Part shown: positions 14,869 to 22,307 of the stretch, piece after piece
How the letters are laid out: the number at the start of each line of letters is the position of its first letter
How positions within the stretch are numbered: position 1 is the first letter of the stretch
Source of the DNA: an uncultured Actinomycetes bacterium
Lineage (GTDB): Bacteria; Actinomycetota; Acidimicrobiia; IMCC26256; PALSA-555
Length of the DNA stretch: 36,260 nt
Assembly: GCA_903899845.1 (NCBI GenBank)
Contig: CAIUKV010000205.1
Span: forward strand, 1-36,260
Direction: 5' to 3'
Program-made: the position numbers and the translations under genes
Notes under the pieces: model-generated
Told to the model about the DNA's origin: nothing
Seen by the model: only the letters and a program-made list of their open reading frames with translations
Databases searched by the model: none

Positions 14869-15559
14869 GCGCCTTGCAGTCGACGCACACGTCGGCCCAG
14901 GGGATCGCCTCGAGGCGCTCGATCGGGATCTTGCGCCCCGCGTAGGAGCACACGCCGTAGGTGCCCTTCTTCATGCGGACGAGGGCGGCGTCGATGGCGT
15001 CGACCATCTGGCGGGCCTGGGCCGACAGGAGGAGGTCCCGCTCCCGCTCGACCGCGATGGTGTCGCCCTCGCCCGACTCTTCGTCGAACTGGGTGTCGCC
15101 GTGCTCGCGGTTGCGCGCGAGCTCCTCGGCCTCGGCGACGAGCTCCTCGGCCTGGTGGACCAGGCGGGCCTTCTCCTCGAGCAGCTTGGCCTTGAGCCGG
15201 TCCTTGGTGCGCGGCGCCAGGCCGGGCGGGCTCGGGAGCACCTCGAACCCCGACAGACGACAGGTGACGGTCTTCTTGCGCGGTGCCGCCTTGGCCGGGG
15301 TCGCGGCCTTGGCCGGGGTCGCGGCCTTCGTCGCGGGCGCGGCCTTCGTCGCAGGCGCGGCCTTCTTCGCAGGCGCCGCCTTCTTGGCCGGGGGCGCGGC
15401 CTTCTTCGCGGGCGCGGCCTTCTTCGCGGGGGTGGCCTTCTTCGCGGGCGCGGCCTTCTTCGCGGGCGCGGCCTTCTTCGCGGGCGCCGCCTGCTTGGCC
15501 GGGGCGGCCTTCTTGGCCGGCGTCGCCTTCGACGCGGGTCCCTTCTTCACCGGAGCCAT
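14849..15559 (-). CDS. DksA/TraR-family protein with a Lys/Ala/Pro histone-like N-terminal tail
   Basis: A 236-residue protein in two parts. Residues 1 to about 95 are a basic low-complexity tail built of about 14 six-residue units such as KAAPAK, like the tails of histone H1 and mycobacterial HupB. Residues about 110-236 are a DksA/TraR domain: a coiled-coil rich in Glu/Lys/Ala, the GDTQFDEESGEGDTIAVER segment, and a C-terminal zinc-finger region. The finger shows C204, C225 and C228, but the usual second Cys (position 207) is Ala in CSYAG, so zinc binding may be weakened. The role is likely RNA polymerase or nucleoid binding; the tail suggests DNA affinity. The ATG has GGAAGG upstream and a leader with a 16-bp palindrome. 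Confidence 0.85.
   Translation of the reverse strand: MAPVKKGPASKATPAKKAAPAKQAAPAKKAAPAKKAAPAKKATPAKKAAPAKKAAPPAKKAAPAKKAAPATKAAPATKAATPAKAATPAKAAPRKKTVTCRLSGFEVLPSPPGLAPRTKDRLKAKLLEEKARLVHQAEELVAEAEELARNREHGDTQFDEESGEGDTIAVERERDLLLSAQARQMVDAIDAALVRMKKGTYGVCSYAGRKIPIERLEAIPWADVCVDCKARAERRR
15280..15530. repeat. 18-bp-period repeat encoding the Lys/Ala/Pro tail
   Basis: Successive copies of a unit close to GCCTTCTTCGCGGGCGCG, with synonymous and conservative changes and at least one 3-bp insertion giving an extra Pro. It is in frame with the DksA-like gene. Confidence 0.9.
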
Positions 15560-15601
15560 CGGCCTGCCTTCCCGTCCTCGGACGCCGTCCCGGCCGCGTC
15601 A

Positions 15602-15617
15602 CCGGAGCGCGCTCCGG
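15602..15617. promoter_or_regulatory. Perfect 16-bp palindrome in the leader of the DksA-like gene
   Basis: CCGGAGCGCGCTCCGG is identical to its reverse complement. It lies 43 nt upstream of the ATG on the minus strand and about 17 nt downstream of a -10-like TACCAT (15634-15639). It could be an operator or an mRNA hairpin. The divergent ileS start is 144 nt away. Confidence 0.5.
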
Positions 15618-15633
15618 CCGGGCGAGACCGAGC

Positions 15634-15639
15634 ATGGTA
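15634..15639 (-). promoter_or_regulatory. Possible -10 element (TACCAT) for the DksA-like/lspA/rluD unit
   Basis: TACCAT on the minus strand, 74 nt before the ATG. Unlike the leaderless genes, this gene has a Shine-Dalgarno, so a leader is expected. No clear -35 was found. Confidence 0.35.
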
Positions 15640-15748
15640 CCGGTCCTCGACGCCCCACCGTCGGGATGCCACCGGCGGGCGACCGGCTGCCGGACGGGTG
15701 CGCCGGTCGGTCGCGGGCCCGGCCCGGGGGCGCCCGGGGTCCCGCCGG

Positions 15749-15754
15749 TACGCT
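15749..15754 (+). promoter_or_regulatory. Candidate leaderless -10 element (TACGCT) for ileS
   Basis: TACGCT, 7 nt, then the ileS ATG. With no Shine-Dalgarno and this spacing, an mRNA starting at or next to the ATG is expected. Confidence 0.6.
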
Positions 15755-15761
15755 ACGGCCG

Positions 15762-18700
15762 ATGTTCACCCCGGTGGAGCGCGCCCTGGACCTGCCGGTC
15801 CTCGAGGCGGCCGTCCTGGAGCGCTGGGCCCGGGACGACACCTTCGCCGAGAGCCTCCGGCGCCGGGCCGGCTCGCCGGCCTGGGTGTTCTACGAGGGCC
15901 CGCCCACCGCCAACGGGCGCCCCGGGATCCACCACGTCTGGGCCCGACTGTTCAAGGACCTCTACCCCCGGTTCCACACGATGCGGGGCCGCTACGTCGC
16001 CCGCAAGGCGGGCTGGGACTGTCACGGCCTCCCGGTCGAGGTCGAGGTGGAGAAGGAGCTGGGCTTCTCGGGCAAGGAGCAGATCGAGGCCTACGGCATC
16101 GCCGCCTTCAACGCGAAGTGCCGGGAGTCGGTGCAGCGTTACGTCTCGGACTTCGAGGCCCTCACCCACCGCATCGGCATGTGGCTCGACACCGAGCACG
16201 CCTACTGGACCATGTCGAACGAGTTCGTGGAGAGCGTGTGGTGGCAGTTCGCCCGCATGTGGGCCGCCGACGACATCCACGAGGGCTTCAAGGTGGTGCC
16301 GTACTGCGCCCGGTGCGGGACGGCGCTGTCGAGCCACGAGCTCGGTCAGCCCGGCGCGTACCGCGACGTCACCGAGGAGTCGGTGTACGTGCGCTTCCCG
16401 GTCGTCGACGCCGACGTCGATCTCCTCGTCTGGACCACCACGCCGTGGACGCTGCCCGCCAACACCGCCGTCGCCGTCGGTCCCGACCTCGACTACGTCC
16501 GGGTCGCCCGCCCCGGCCGGCGCGACGTGGTGATGGCGGCGGGGCGGGTCGAGGCCGTGCTCGGACCCGATGCCGTGGTCGTGGGCCCGGTGCCCGCGGC
16601 CGACCTGGTGGGCCTGCGCTACGAGCGCCCCTTCGACCTCCTCCCGCCCGACCCCACCACCGGTGACCACTTCCGCGTGGTGGCCGACCCCTTCGTCACC
16701 GCCGACGACGGCTCCGGCCTCGTCCACCTCGCCCCCGCCTTCGGCGAGGTCGACCGCGAGGTCGCGGCCCGGGAGGGCATCGGCGTGCTCAACCCGGTCG
16801 GGCCCGACGGCGCGTTCACCACGGTCATGCCGGCGCCGTTCGCGGGCACGTTCGTCAAGGACGCCGACCCCGACCTCATCGCTGCGCTCGACGCCGCCGG
16901 CCGGCTCGAGGCGGTCACCCCGTACGAGCACTCGTACCCGCACTGCTGGCGGTGCAGCACCGCGCTCATCTACTGGGCCAAGCCCACGTGGTTCGCCCGC
17001 ACGGCCCGCCACCGCGACGACCTCATTCGCGAGAACGACGGGATCGGCTGGCACCCCGAGCACATCCGCACGGGTCGCTTCGGCGACTGGCTCGCCAACA
17101 ACGTCGACTGGGCACTGTCGCGGGATCGCTTCTGGGGCACCCCGATCCCCGTGTGGCGCTGCGGCACCTGTCGGCACGACACGTGCGTCGGCTCGGTCGC
17201 CGAGCTCGCCGCACTCGCCGGGCGCGACCTCACCGACCTCGACCTCCACCGCCCGGCGGTCGACGAGGTGGTCATCGCCTGCCCCGCCTGCGGCGACCCG
17301 GCCCACCGGGTGGAGCCGGTCCTCGACGCCTGGTTCGACTCGGGGGCGATGCCCGCCGCGCAGTTCCACTACCCGTTCGCCGGGGACGACGCGCTCGACG
17401 GGCGCTTCCCCGCCGACTTCATCTGCGAGGCGATCGACCAGACCCGCGGGTGGTTCTACTCGCTGCTCGCCGTGAACACCCTCGTGTTCGGGCAGACGCC
17501 GTACCGCAACGTGGTGTGCCTCGCCCACGTGGTCGACCAGGACGGCCAGAAGATGTCGAAGTCCAAGGGCAACGTCATCGACCCGTGGAGCGTCCTCGAC
17601 ACCCGCGGCGCCGACGCCCTGCGCTGGTACTTCTTCTCGGCGGGCTCCCCCTGGACCCCGCGGCGCGTCTTCGTCGACGGCATCGACGAGTCGACCCGAC
17701 GGTTCCTGCTCACCCTCTGGAACACCTACTCGTTCTTCGTCACCTACGCGAACCTCGACGGCTGGCGCCCCGGCGCCGACGTCGCGCCGTCGCCCCACGT
17801 GCTCGACCGGTGGATCCGGTCGCGCACCCACGCCACGGTCGCGGAGGTCACCGACGCGCTCGAGGGCTTCGACGCGCTCCGGGGCGCCCAGGCGCTCGAG
17901 CGGCTCGTCGACGACCTGTCGAACTGGTACGTCCGGCGGTCCCGGCCCCGCTTCTGGAAGGCCGCCGATCCGGCCGCCCACGCCACCCTCCACGAGACCC
18001 TGCGCACGGTGGTGCTGCTCCTCGCTCCGTTCTGCCCGTTCGTGGCCGACGAGATCTGGTCGAACCTCGTGCCCGACGCCGGGAGCGTGCACCTGGCCGA
18101 CTGGCCCACCGCCGACCCCGCCGCCGTCGACCCGGGGCTCGAGGCCGAGATGGCCGCCGCCCGCCAGGTCGTGACCCTCGGCCGGGCCGCCCGGACCGAG
18201 GCCCGGATCCGGGTCCGCCAGCCCCTGCCGCGCGCCCACGTGCTGCACCCGGGCGTCACCTGGTCGGCGGCGGTGATCCACGAGATCGCCGACGAGCTCA
18301 ACGTCAAGACGGTGGAGGCGGTCACCGACCTCGACGGCCTGCTCGAGTACGCGGTCGTCCCCAACTTCCGCGCCCTCGGTCCCCGCCTCGGCGCGCGGCT
18401 CCCGGCGGTGCGGACCCGGCTCGCGGCCGTCGACGGCGGCGAGATCCGCCGGGCCTTCGCGGCGACCGGCTCGTTCACCCTCGACGTCGACGGCGACGCC
18501 GTCGTGCTCGGTCCCGACGACGTGGAGATCCGGGCCGCGACCCACGACGCCCTCGCGGTGGTCCAGGACGGCACCGTCGCAGTGGCGCTCGACACCGAGG
18601 TCGACGACGACCTCCGCCGCGAGGGGCTCGCCCGCGAGCTCGTCCGGGCGATCAACGACCTGCGCAAGGAGCGGGGGCTCGAGCTGGCCGACCGCATCCG

Positions 18701-18887
18701 GGTCGCGCTGCACGCGACCGGTGACCTGGCCGAGGCGGCGCGTCGCCACGGGGACTGGATCGCCGGCGAGGTCCTCGCGGTCGGGTGGACCGTCGCCGAG
18801 GAGGAGCCTGCCGCCGGATCGTCGTCCCTCAGCGTGGACGGCGCCGTCGTGGGCGTGGACCTGGTCGTCGAGGCCGACCGGGCCTGA
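15762..18887 (+). CDS. ileS: Isoleucyl-tRNA synthetase, long eukaryote-like (type II) form
   Basis: A 1041-residue class I synthetase charging tRNA-Ile. Signature GPPTANGRPGIHH (46-58), with HxGH replaced by GIHH, and KMSKS at 597-601. The CP1 editing region includes LLVWTTTPWTLPANTAV and GSGLVHLAPAFGEVD. Cys-rich segments CARCG and CPACG suggest zinc sites. The anticodon-binding domain and a long C-terminal region follow. The length and the PTANGxPGxHH wording fit the type II/eukaryote-like branch found in many actinobacteria; that branch is known for lower sensitivity to pseudomonic acid, which is inference for this protein. The start is fixed by a TACGCT element 7 nt before ATG. This leaves no room for a T-box. 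It is convergent with divIVA. Confidence 0.97.
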   Translation: MFTPVERALDLPVLEAAVLERWARDDTFAESLRRRAGSPAWVFYEGPPTANGRPGIHHVWARLFKDLYPRFHTMRGRYVARKAGWDCHGLPVEVEVEKELGFSGKEQIEAYGIAAFNAKCRESVQRYVSDFEALTHRIGMWLDTEHAYWTMSNEFVESVWWQFARMWAADDIHEGFKVVPYCARCGTALSSHELGQPGAYRDVTEESVYVRFPVVDADVDLLVWTTTPWTLPANTAVAVGPDLDYVRVARPGRRDVVMAAGRVEAVLGPDAVVVGPVPAADLVGLRYERPFDLLPPDPTTGDHFRVVADPFVTADDGSGLVHLAPAFGEVDREVAAREGIGVLNPVGPDGAFTTVMPAPFAGTFVKDADPDLIAALDAAGRLEAVTPYEHSYPHCWRCSTALIYWAKPTWFARTARHRDDLIRENDGIGWHPEHIRTGRFGDWLANNVDWALSRDRFWGTPIPVWRCGTCRHDTCVGSVAELAALAGRDLTDLDLHRPAVDEVVIACPACGDPAHRVEPVLDAWFDSGAMPAAQFHYPFAGDDALDGRFPADFICEAIDQTRGWFYSLLAVNTLVFGQTPYRNVVCLAHVVDQDGQKMSKSKGNVIDPWSVLDTRGADALRWYFFSAGSPWTPRRVFVDGIDESTRRFLLTLWNTYSFFVTYANLDGWRPGADVAPSPHVLDRWIRSRTHATVAEVTDALEGFDALRGAQALERLVDDLSNWYVRRSRPRFWKAADPAAHATLHETLRTVVLLLAPFCPFVADEIWSNLVPDAGSVHLADWPTADPAAVDPGLEAEMAAARQVVTLGRAARTEARIRVRQPLPRAHVLHPGVTWSAAVIHEIADELNVKTVEAVTDLDGLLEYAVVPNFRALGPRLGARLPAVRTRLAAVDGGEIRRAFAATGSFTLDVDGDAVVLGPDDVEIRAATHDALAVVQDGTVAVALDTEVDDDLRREGLARELVRAINDLRKERGLELADRIRVALHATGDLAEAARRHGDWIAGEVLAVGWTVAEEEPAAGSSSLSVDGAVVGVDLVVEADRA

Positions 18888-18919
18888 GGCCCGACCGGGT
18901 CAGCCCCGGGTGCACCCGG
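18879..18919. terminator. Two hairpins between convergent ileS and divIVA
   Basis: The first hairpin (18879-18893) is CGGGCC-TGA-GGCCCG, whose loop is the ileS stop codon. The second (18906-18919) is the perfect palindrome CCGGGTGCACCCGG. Neither has a U-run. Together they may end transcription on both strands; the 71-nt gap holds nothing else. Confidence 0.45.
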
Positions 18920-18958
18920 TCGTCCCGGCGCCAGGGCGGGCCCGGCGGCCCGTCGGGA

Positions 18959-19942
18959 TCAGCGCTTGCGCCGGAAGAGCCGCCGCTGGTCGTCGTCGTC
19001 GTCGCCGAAGTCGCCGCCCGCCCCGAGGGGCTCGTCGTCGCGCACGGCATCGCGCAGGGAGGCGAAGAACGCGTCGTCGTCGAGCGACTCCGGCTCCGAC
19101 CCCCAGTCCGATCCGGACGGGGTCGGCTCGGGCGGGGCGCTCCACGCATCGGCCGGCGGTGCGGGGGCGTCCCAGCCGCCGGCGTCGGGCGCGCTCCACG
19201 AGGACTCGGCCGGGGTGTCCCAGGTGGCCGGTGCCTCCGCCACCGGGAGGGCGGCGGTCGGCTCCGGCGCCGGGGGCTCGGGCAGGGCGGCCGGCTCGGC
19301 CGGGGGCGCCACCGGGATCATGCCGCCCGACTGCAGCAGCGGGCGGGACGGCTGACGGTCCGAGACCGCGGCCGACGCGTTCAGGTGGACCAGCTCGGCC
19401 TCGATCGCGCGGCGGATCCGCTCCCGGTACTCGGTGACGAACCGCTCCAGCGCGTCCACGTCGGCGCTGAGCGCGTCGCGGGTCGAGGTGAGCTGCACGA
19501 TCTCGGTCTCGATCCGCCGCCGCTCGGTCTCGGCGATCCGGCGTGCCGTCGACTCGGCCTCGGCCACCATCGCCTGGGCGCGCGACTCCGCCTCACCGGT
19601 GACCTGGGCCGCCCGGGCCTGGGCCTCGGCCACCGCCTCGTCGGCGGCGCGCTGGGCGAGGATCAGCGTGCGCTGGATGACGTCGCCGGAGCCCGTCGGC
19701 CCCGCCGGCACCGGTACCGGGGCCGGCGCCGGCGCGGGCGCCGGAGCGGGTGCCGGGGTGGGCTCGCGTCGGGTGGCGGCCGGGGCCGACGCCAGACGCT
19801 CCTGCAGGACCCGGATCTGGTGCTCGAGGTGCTCGATCGTCGAGGCGGCGCGCTCGAGGAGATCGTCGACGTCGTCCCGGTGGTAGCCGCGGAACGACTC
19901 GCGGATCTCGATGTCGCGCAGTTCCTGGGGGGTGATGTCCAT
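18959..19942 (-). CDS. divIVA: DivIVA/Wag31-like polar growth and division scaffold
   Basis: A 327-residue coiled-coil scaffold that recruits wall synthesis to poles or septa in actinobacteria. The N-terminal DivIVA domain is clear: MDITPQELRDIEIRESFRGYHRDDVDDLLERAA, with a coiled coil to about residue 52. An Ala/Pro linker (about 60-80) leads to a second long coiled coil (about 85-180) rich in Ala/Glu/Arg. The C-terminal half is low-complexity, acidic and Trp/Pro/Ala-rich, ending in a basic RRLFRRKR. The frame opens 8 codons earlier, but ATG at 19942 gives the family start. A TAGCAT element lies 8 nt before it. It is the last gene of the dcw block and probably has its own promoter. Confidence 0.92.
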   Translation of the reverse strand: MDITPQELRDIEIRESFRGYHRDDVDDLLERAASTIEHLEHQIRVLQERLASAPAATRREPTPAPAPAPAPAPAPVPVPAGPTGSGDVIQRTLILAQRAADEAVAEAQARAAQVTGEAESRAQAMVAEAESTARRIAETERRRIETEIVQLTSTRDALSADVDALERFVTEYRERIRRAIEAELVHLNASAAVSDRQPSRPLLQSGGMIPVAPPAEPAALPEPPAPEPTAALPVAEAPATWDTPAESSWSAPDAGGWDAPAPPADAWSAPPEPTPSGSDWGSEPESLDDDAFFASLRDAVRDDEPLGAGGDFGDDDDDQRRLFRRKR

Positions 19943-19950
19943 GGTCCGCC

Positions 19951-19956
19951 ATGCTA
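19951..19956 (-). promoter_or_regulatory. Candidate -10 element (TAGCAT) for divIVA
   Basis: TAGCAT, 8 nt, then ATG. The transcript would have a leader of 0-2 nt. Confidence 0.5.
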
Positions 19957-20000
19957 TCGACGGCACTCCCGGCCGGGCGCGATCCCCGGGTCCACCCGTC

Positions 20001-20243
20001 TCAGCAGATGGCGCCGCGCACCAGGAACAGGCCGAACACCAGGACCAGGAACGAGATGTCGACCATCCCCACCGGGGGGATGACCCGACGCAGCGGCGCC
20101 ACCGCCCACTCGGTGATGTCGACCGCGAACCGGTTGACCTGGCTCAGGAAGGTGCCGGGCTCGAGCGGGAACCACGACAGGACGGCCCGGACCATGAGCA
20201 CCACGATGAAGATCGTGATCGCCGCGCAGAGGATCTCGGTCAC
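20001..20243 (-). CDS. yggT: YggT-family membrane protein
   Basis: An 80-residue protein with two transmembrane helices (about residues 5-24 and 59-78) around a short loop containing LSWFPLEPG, NRFAVDITEWAVAPLRRVIPP and G, the YggT (YlmG) signature. The family sits beside sepF in many Gram-positive dcw clusters and is thought to affect membrane or nucleoid organisation during division; the biochemical role is unknown. The GTG start is 3 nt past the sepF stop, so it is likely translationally coupled. No own Shine-Dalgarno was seen. The 58-nt gap to divIVA holds the divIVA promoter candidate. Confidence 0.92.
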   Translation of the reverse strand: MTEILCAAITIFIVVLMVRAVLSWFPLEPGTFLSQVNRFAVDITEWAVAPLRRVIPPVGMVDISFLVLVFGLFLVRGAIC

Positions 20244-20246
20244 GGA

Positions 20247-20861
20247 TCAGCCGTGGAAGAGCCCGCGGGCCTGGAGGCGCTCCTTCTCCTCCTGGGACAC
20301 CTCGACGTCGGAGGGGGTCAGGAGGAAGACCTGGTCGGCGACCCGGGACATCGATCCGCCCACGGCGTAGGCGAGCCCGCTCGAGAAGTCGATCAGGCGG
20401 CGCTGGAGGTCACGGGCGACGCCCTGGAGGTTGAGGATGACCGGCTGGCCCACCTTCAGGCGGTCGCCGATCTCCTGGGCGTCGTTGAACCCGTGGGGCT
20501 CCACGATGTGGACCCGTGCGCTCCCCATGCCGGCCCGCAGCCCCATGGTCGACCCCGACGACATCGTGACCCCCGAGGGCGTCGAGTCCCGGGGGATCGT
20601 GCGCACGGTGGGCTCCGAAGCCGGGTAGGCCTCCGGGGCCGGGCGCAGCGACCGCACGTCCGTCGGACGCTCGGGCTCGGGCGCGCGCTCCGGGCCGCGC
20701 TCGTACCCGGGACCGGCCGTCCGGGCGTAGGGATCCCCGGGTTCGGCGAGGCCGTCGTGCTCGTCGGGCGGATAGCCGTCGTACCCGTACTGCTCGTACT
20801 GGTACTCGTCGTCGTCCTGGAGGCCCAGGTAGACCATCGCCCGCTTCATGAACGATGCCAC
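20247..20861 (-). CDS. sepF: SepF, cell division protein and FtsZ membrane anchor
   Basis: A 204-residue division protein. The N-terminal MASFMKRAMVYLGLQ is an amphipathic membrane-targeting helix. An acidic Tyr/Pro-rich linker (about 15-105) leads to the SepF core (about 112-195) with VHIVEPHGFNDAQEIGDRLKVGQPVILNLQ, DFSSGLAYAVGG and VFLLTPSDVEVS. SepF links FtsZ filaments to the membrane and stands in for FtsA, which is absent from this cluster. The GTG start lies 9 nt past the yggS stop; ATG four codons later is an alternative. The TAGCCT at the yggS stop makes a leaderless promoter for the GTG possible, beside read-through. Confidence 0.95.
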   Translation of the reverse strand: MASFMKRAMVYLGLQDDDEYQYEQYGYDGYPPDEHDGLAEPGDPYARTAGPGYERGPERAPEPERPTDVRSLRPAPEAYPASEPTVRTIPRDSTPSGVTMSSGSTMGLRAGMGSARVHIVEPHGFNDAQEIGDRLKVGQPVILNLQGVARDLQRRLIDFSSGLAYAVGGSMSRVADQVFLLTPSDVEVSQEEKERLQARGLFHG

Positions 20862-20867
20862 GGGGCC

Positions 20868-20873
20868 AGGCTA
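20868..20873 (-). promoter_or_regulatory. Candidate leaderless -10 element (TAGCCT) for sepF, overlapping the yggS stop codon
   Basis: The yggS stop TAG is the first half of TAGCCT, which is followed by 6 nt and the sepF GTG. Confidence 0.45.
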
Positions 20874-21527
20874 CCCGGACCCCCGCTCGCCGAGCAGGAC
20901 CCGTCCGAGCCGCACCACCGTGGCCCCCTCCTCGACGGCGGCCTCGAAGTCGTCGCTCATGCCCATCGACAGCTCGGGGAGGCCCAGGGCCGCGCCGGTG
21001 CGGGCCAGGGTGGCGAACCACGGGCGGGGGTCGTCGCCCCGGGGCGGGACGGCCATCAGCCCCCGGACCCGGAGCCCGGCCCCGGTGGCCTCGTCCACGA
21101 GCCCGGCCACCGCCTCGGGCGCGCACCCCGACTTCTGGGGCTCCCGGGCCAGGTTGACCTCCACGAGCACCGCCGCGCCCGGGGCGTGCTCGGCGAGCAC
21201 GGGCACGAGCGCCGGGCGGTCCAGGGTGTGCCACCACGCGACGAAGGGGGCCAGCGCCCGGACCTTGTTGCGCTGGAGGTGGCCGATGAAGTGCCACGTG
21301 GCGTCGGGCCGCCCCGGGGCCTTGGCCAGCAATTCCTGGGCCCGGTTCTCCCCGAGGTCGGCGCAGCCCGCCGCCACCAGGGCGGCCAGGCGCTCGGCCG
21401 GCACCGTCTTGGTCGCGGCGACGATCCGCACCGCGGCAGGGTCGCGTCCGGCCCGCTCGGCCGCGGCCGCGACCCGGGCCCGGACCGCGGCCCAGCGGGC
21501 CGCGACGGGATCGGCGGGCGGGGTCAC
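20871..21527 (-). CDS. yggS: YggS-family PLP-binding protein (PLP homeostasis)
   Basis: A 218-residue fold-type III PLP protein (YggS/YlmE/PLPBP). The PLP lysine is K40 in IVAATKTVPAERL. Later GENRAQELLAK, WHFIGHLQRNK, VEVNLAREPQKSG, GLMAVPP and LSMGMSDDFEAAV are the family blocks, the last two near the phosphate site. The family buffers PLP and has no proven catalysis. The GTG start overlaps the pgeF stop as GTGA. The pgeF-yggS-sepF-yggT-divIVA order is the standard Gram-positive layout downstream of ftsZ. Confidence 0.94.
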   Translation of the reverse strand: MTPPADPVAARWAAVRARVAAAAERAGRDPAAVRIVAATKTVPAERLAALVAAGCADLGENRAQELLAKAPGRPDATWHFIGHLQRNKVRALAPFVAWWHTLDRPALVPVLAEHAPGAAVLVEVNLAREPQKSGCAPEAVAGLVDEATGAGLRVRGLMAVPPRGDDPRPWFATLARTGAALGLPELSMGMSDDFEAAVEEGATVVRLGRVLLGERGSG

Positions 21528-22252
21528 GGTCCGTCCCGGACCACGATCAGGGCCTGACGGCCGGTCGTGCCGTCCCGGCGGTGCGAGAACCAGCGCCCGA
21601 CGTCGCCCACGGTGTCCCAGCCCGGGTCCCCGACGTCGTCCACCCCGGCCTCGGCGAGGGCCCGGGCCAGGGCTGCACCCACGTCGAGCGCGGGCCGGCC
21701 GGCGCCGGTCCGCCCCGCCACCGTCGGTCCGAAGCGCTGCACCATCGCGGCGAGGTCGTCCGGACCGAACTCGTAGTGGGCCGGGCGCACGCAGGCGCCG
21801 ACCCGGGCCCGGACCGGGCCCGCCCCGGTCCGGCGCAGCGCGGCCACGGCCGCCTCGACCACGCCGGCGAGCAGCCCCCGCCACCCGGCGTGGACCACGC
21901 CCACGGCCCGGTCGTCGGCGAGCACCACGGGGGCGCAGTCGGCCGTCAGCACCACCAGCGGGACGCCGACCACGGCGGTGACCGCGGCGTCGGCCCGGGG
22001 CGGGCGCGACCCGGGGGCGGGCGGGCCCGCGACCGTCACGACCCCGGCGCCGTGCACCTGCTCGAGGAACCACCACCCGGCCGGGTCGGGCAGCCCGGCG
22101 GCCCGGGCCACCCGGATCCGGTTCTCCGCCACCGCTGCCGGGTCGTCGCCGACGTGGGTGGCGAGGTTGGCCGAGGCGTACGGCGCGACCGAGACCCCGC
22201 CGGAGCGCTCGGTCCACAGGACGCGGGCGTCCCCGAGGCGCTCCTCGATCAC
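21524..22252 (-). CDS. pgeF: PgeF/YfiH-family peptidoglycan editing factor (laccase-domain protein)
   Basis: A 242-residue protein of the YfiH/PgeF family, which removes wrongly incorporated amino acids from UDP-MurNAc precursors in E. coli; other members act as purine nucleoside phosphorylases or oxidases. The metal site is H67 (EQVHGAG), C106 (LTADCAPV) and H121 (VVHAGWRG). LWTERSGGVSVAPYASANL is the typical N-terminal block. The start is uncertain: GTG at 22252 gives the usual family beginning, while GTG at 22282 would add 10 residues; neither has a clear Shine-Dalgarno. It lies 55 nt past ftsZ. Confidence 0.88.
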   Translation of the reverse strand: MIEERLGDARVLWTERSGGVSVAPYASANLATHVGDDPAAVAENRIRVARAAGLPDPAGWWFLEQVHGAGVVTVAGPPAPGSRPPRADAAVTAVVGVPLVVLTADCAPVVLADDRAVGVVHAGWRGLLAGVVEAAVAALRRTGAGPVRARVGACVRPAHYEFGPDDLAAMVQRFGPTVAGRTGAGRPALDVGAALARALAEAGVDDVGDPGWDTVGDVGRWFSHRRDGTTGRQALIVVRDGP

Positions 22253-22307
22253 GGGACGCGCATCCCGCCCGGGGCCTGGCACCGGGATCGCGTCGGGTGG
22301 ACCGGGC

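Noticed and set aside
15560-15761. A T-box riboswitch upstream of ileS
   Set aside because: No T-box sequence or specifier stem was recognised, and the -10 element lies 7 nt before the ATG, leaving no leader.
15753-18749. A long minus-strand open frame opposite ileS
   Set aside because: Same shadow effect; the plus-strand frame contains every IleS motif.
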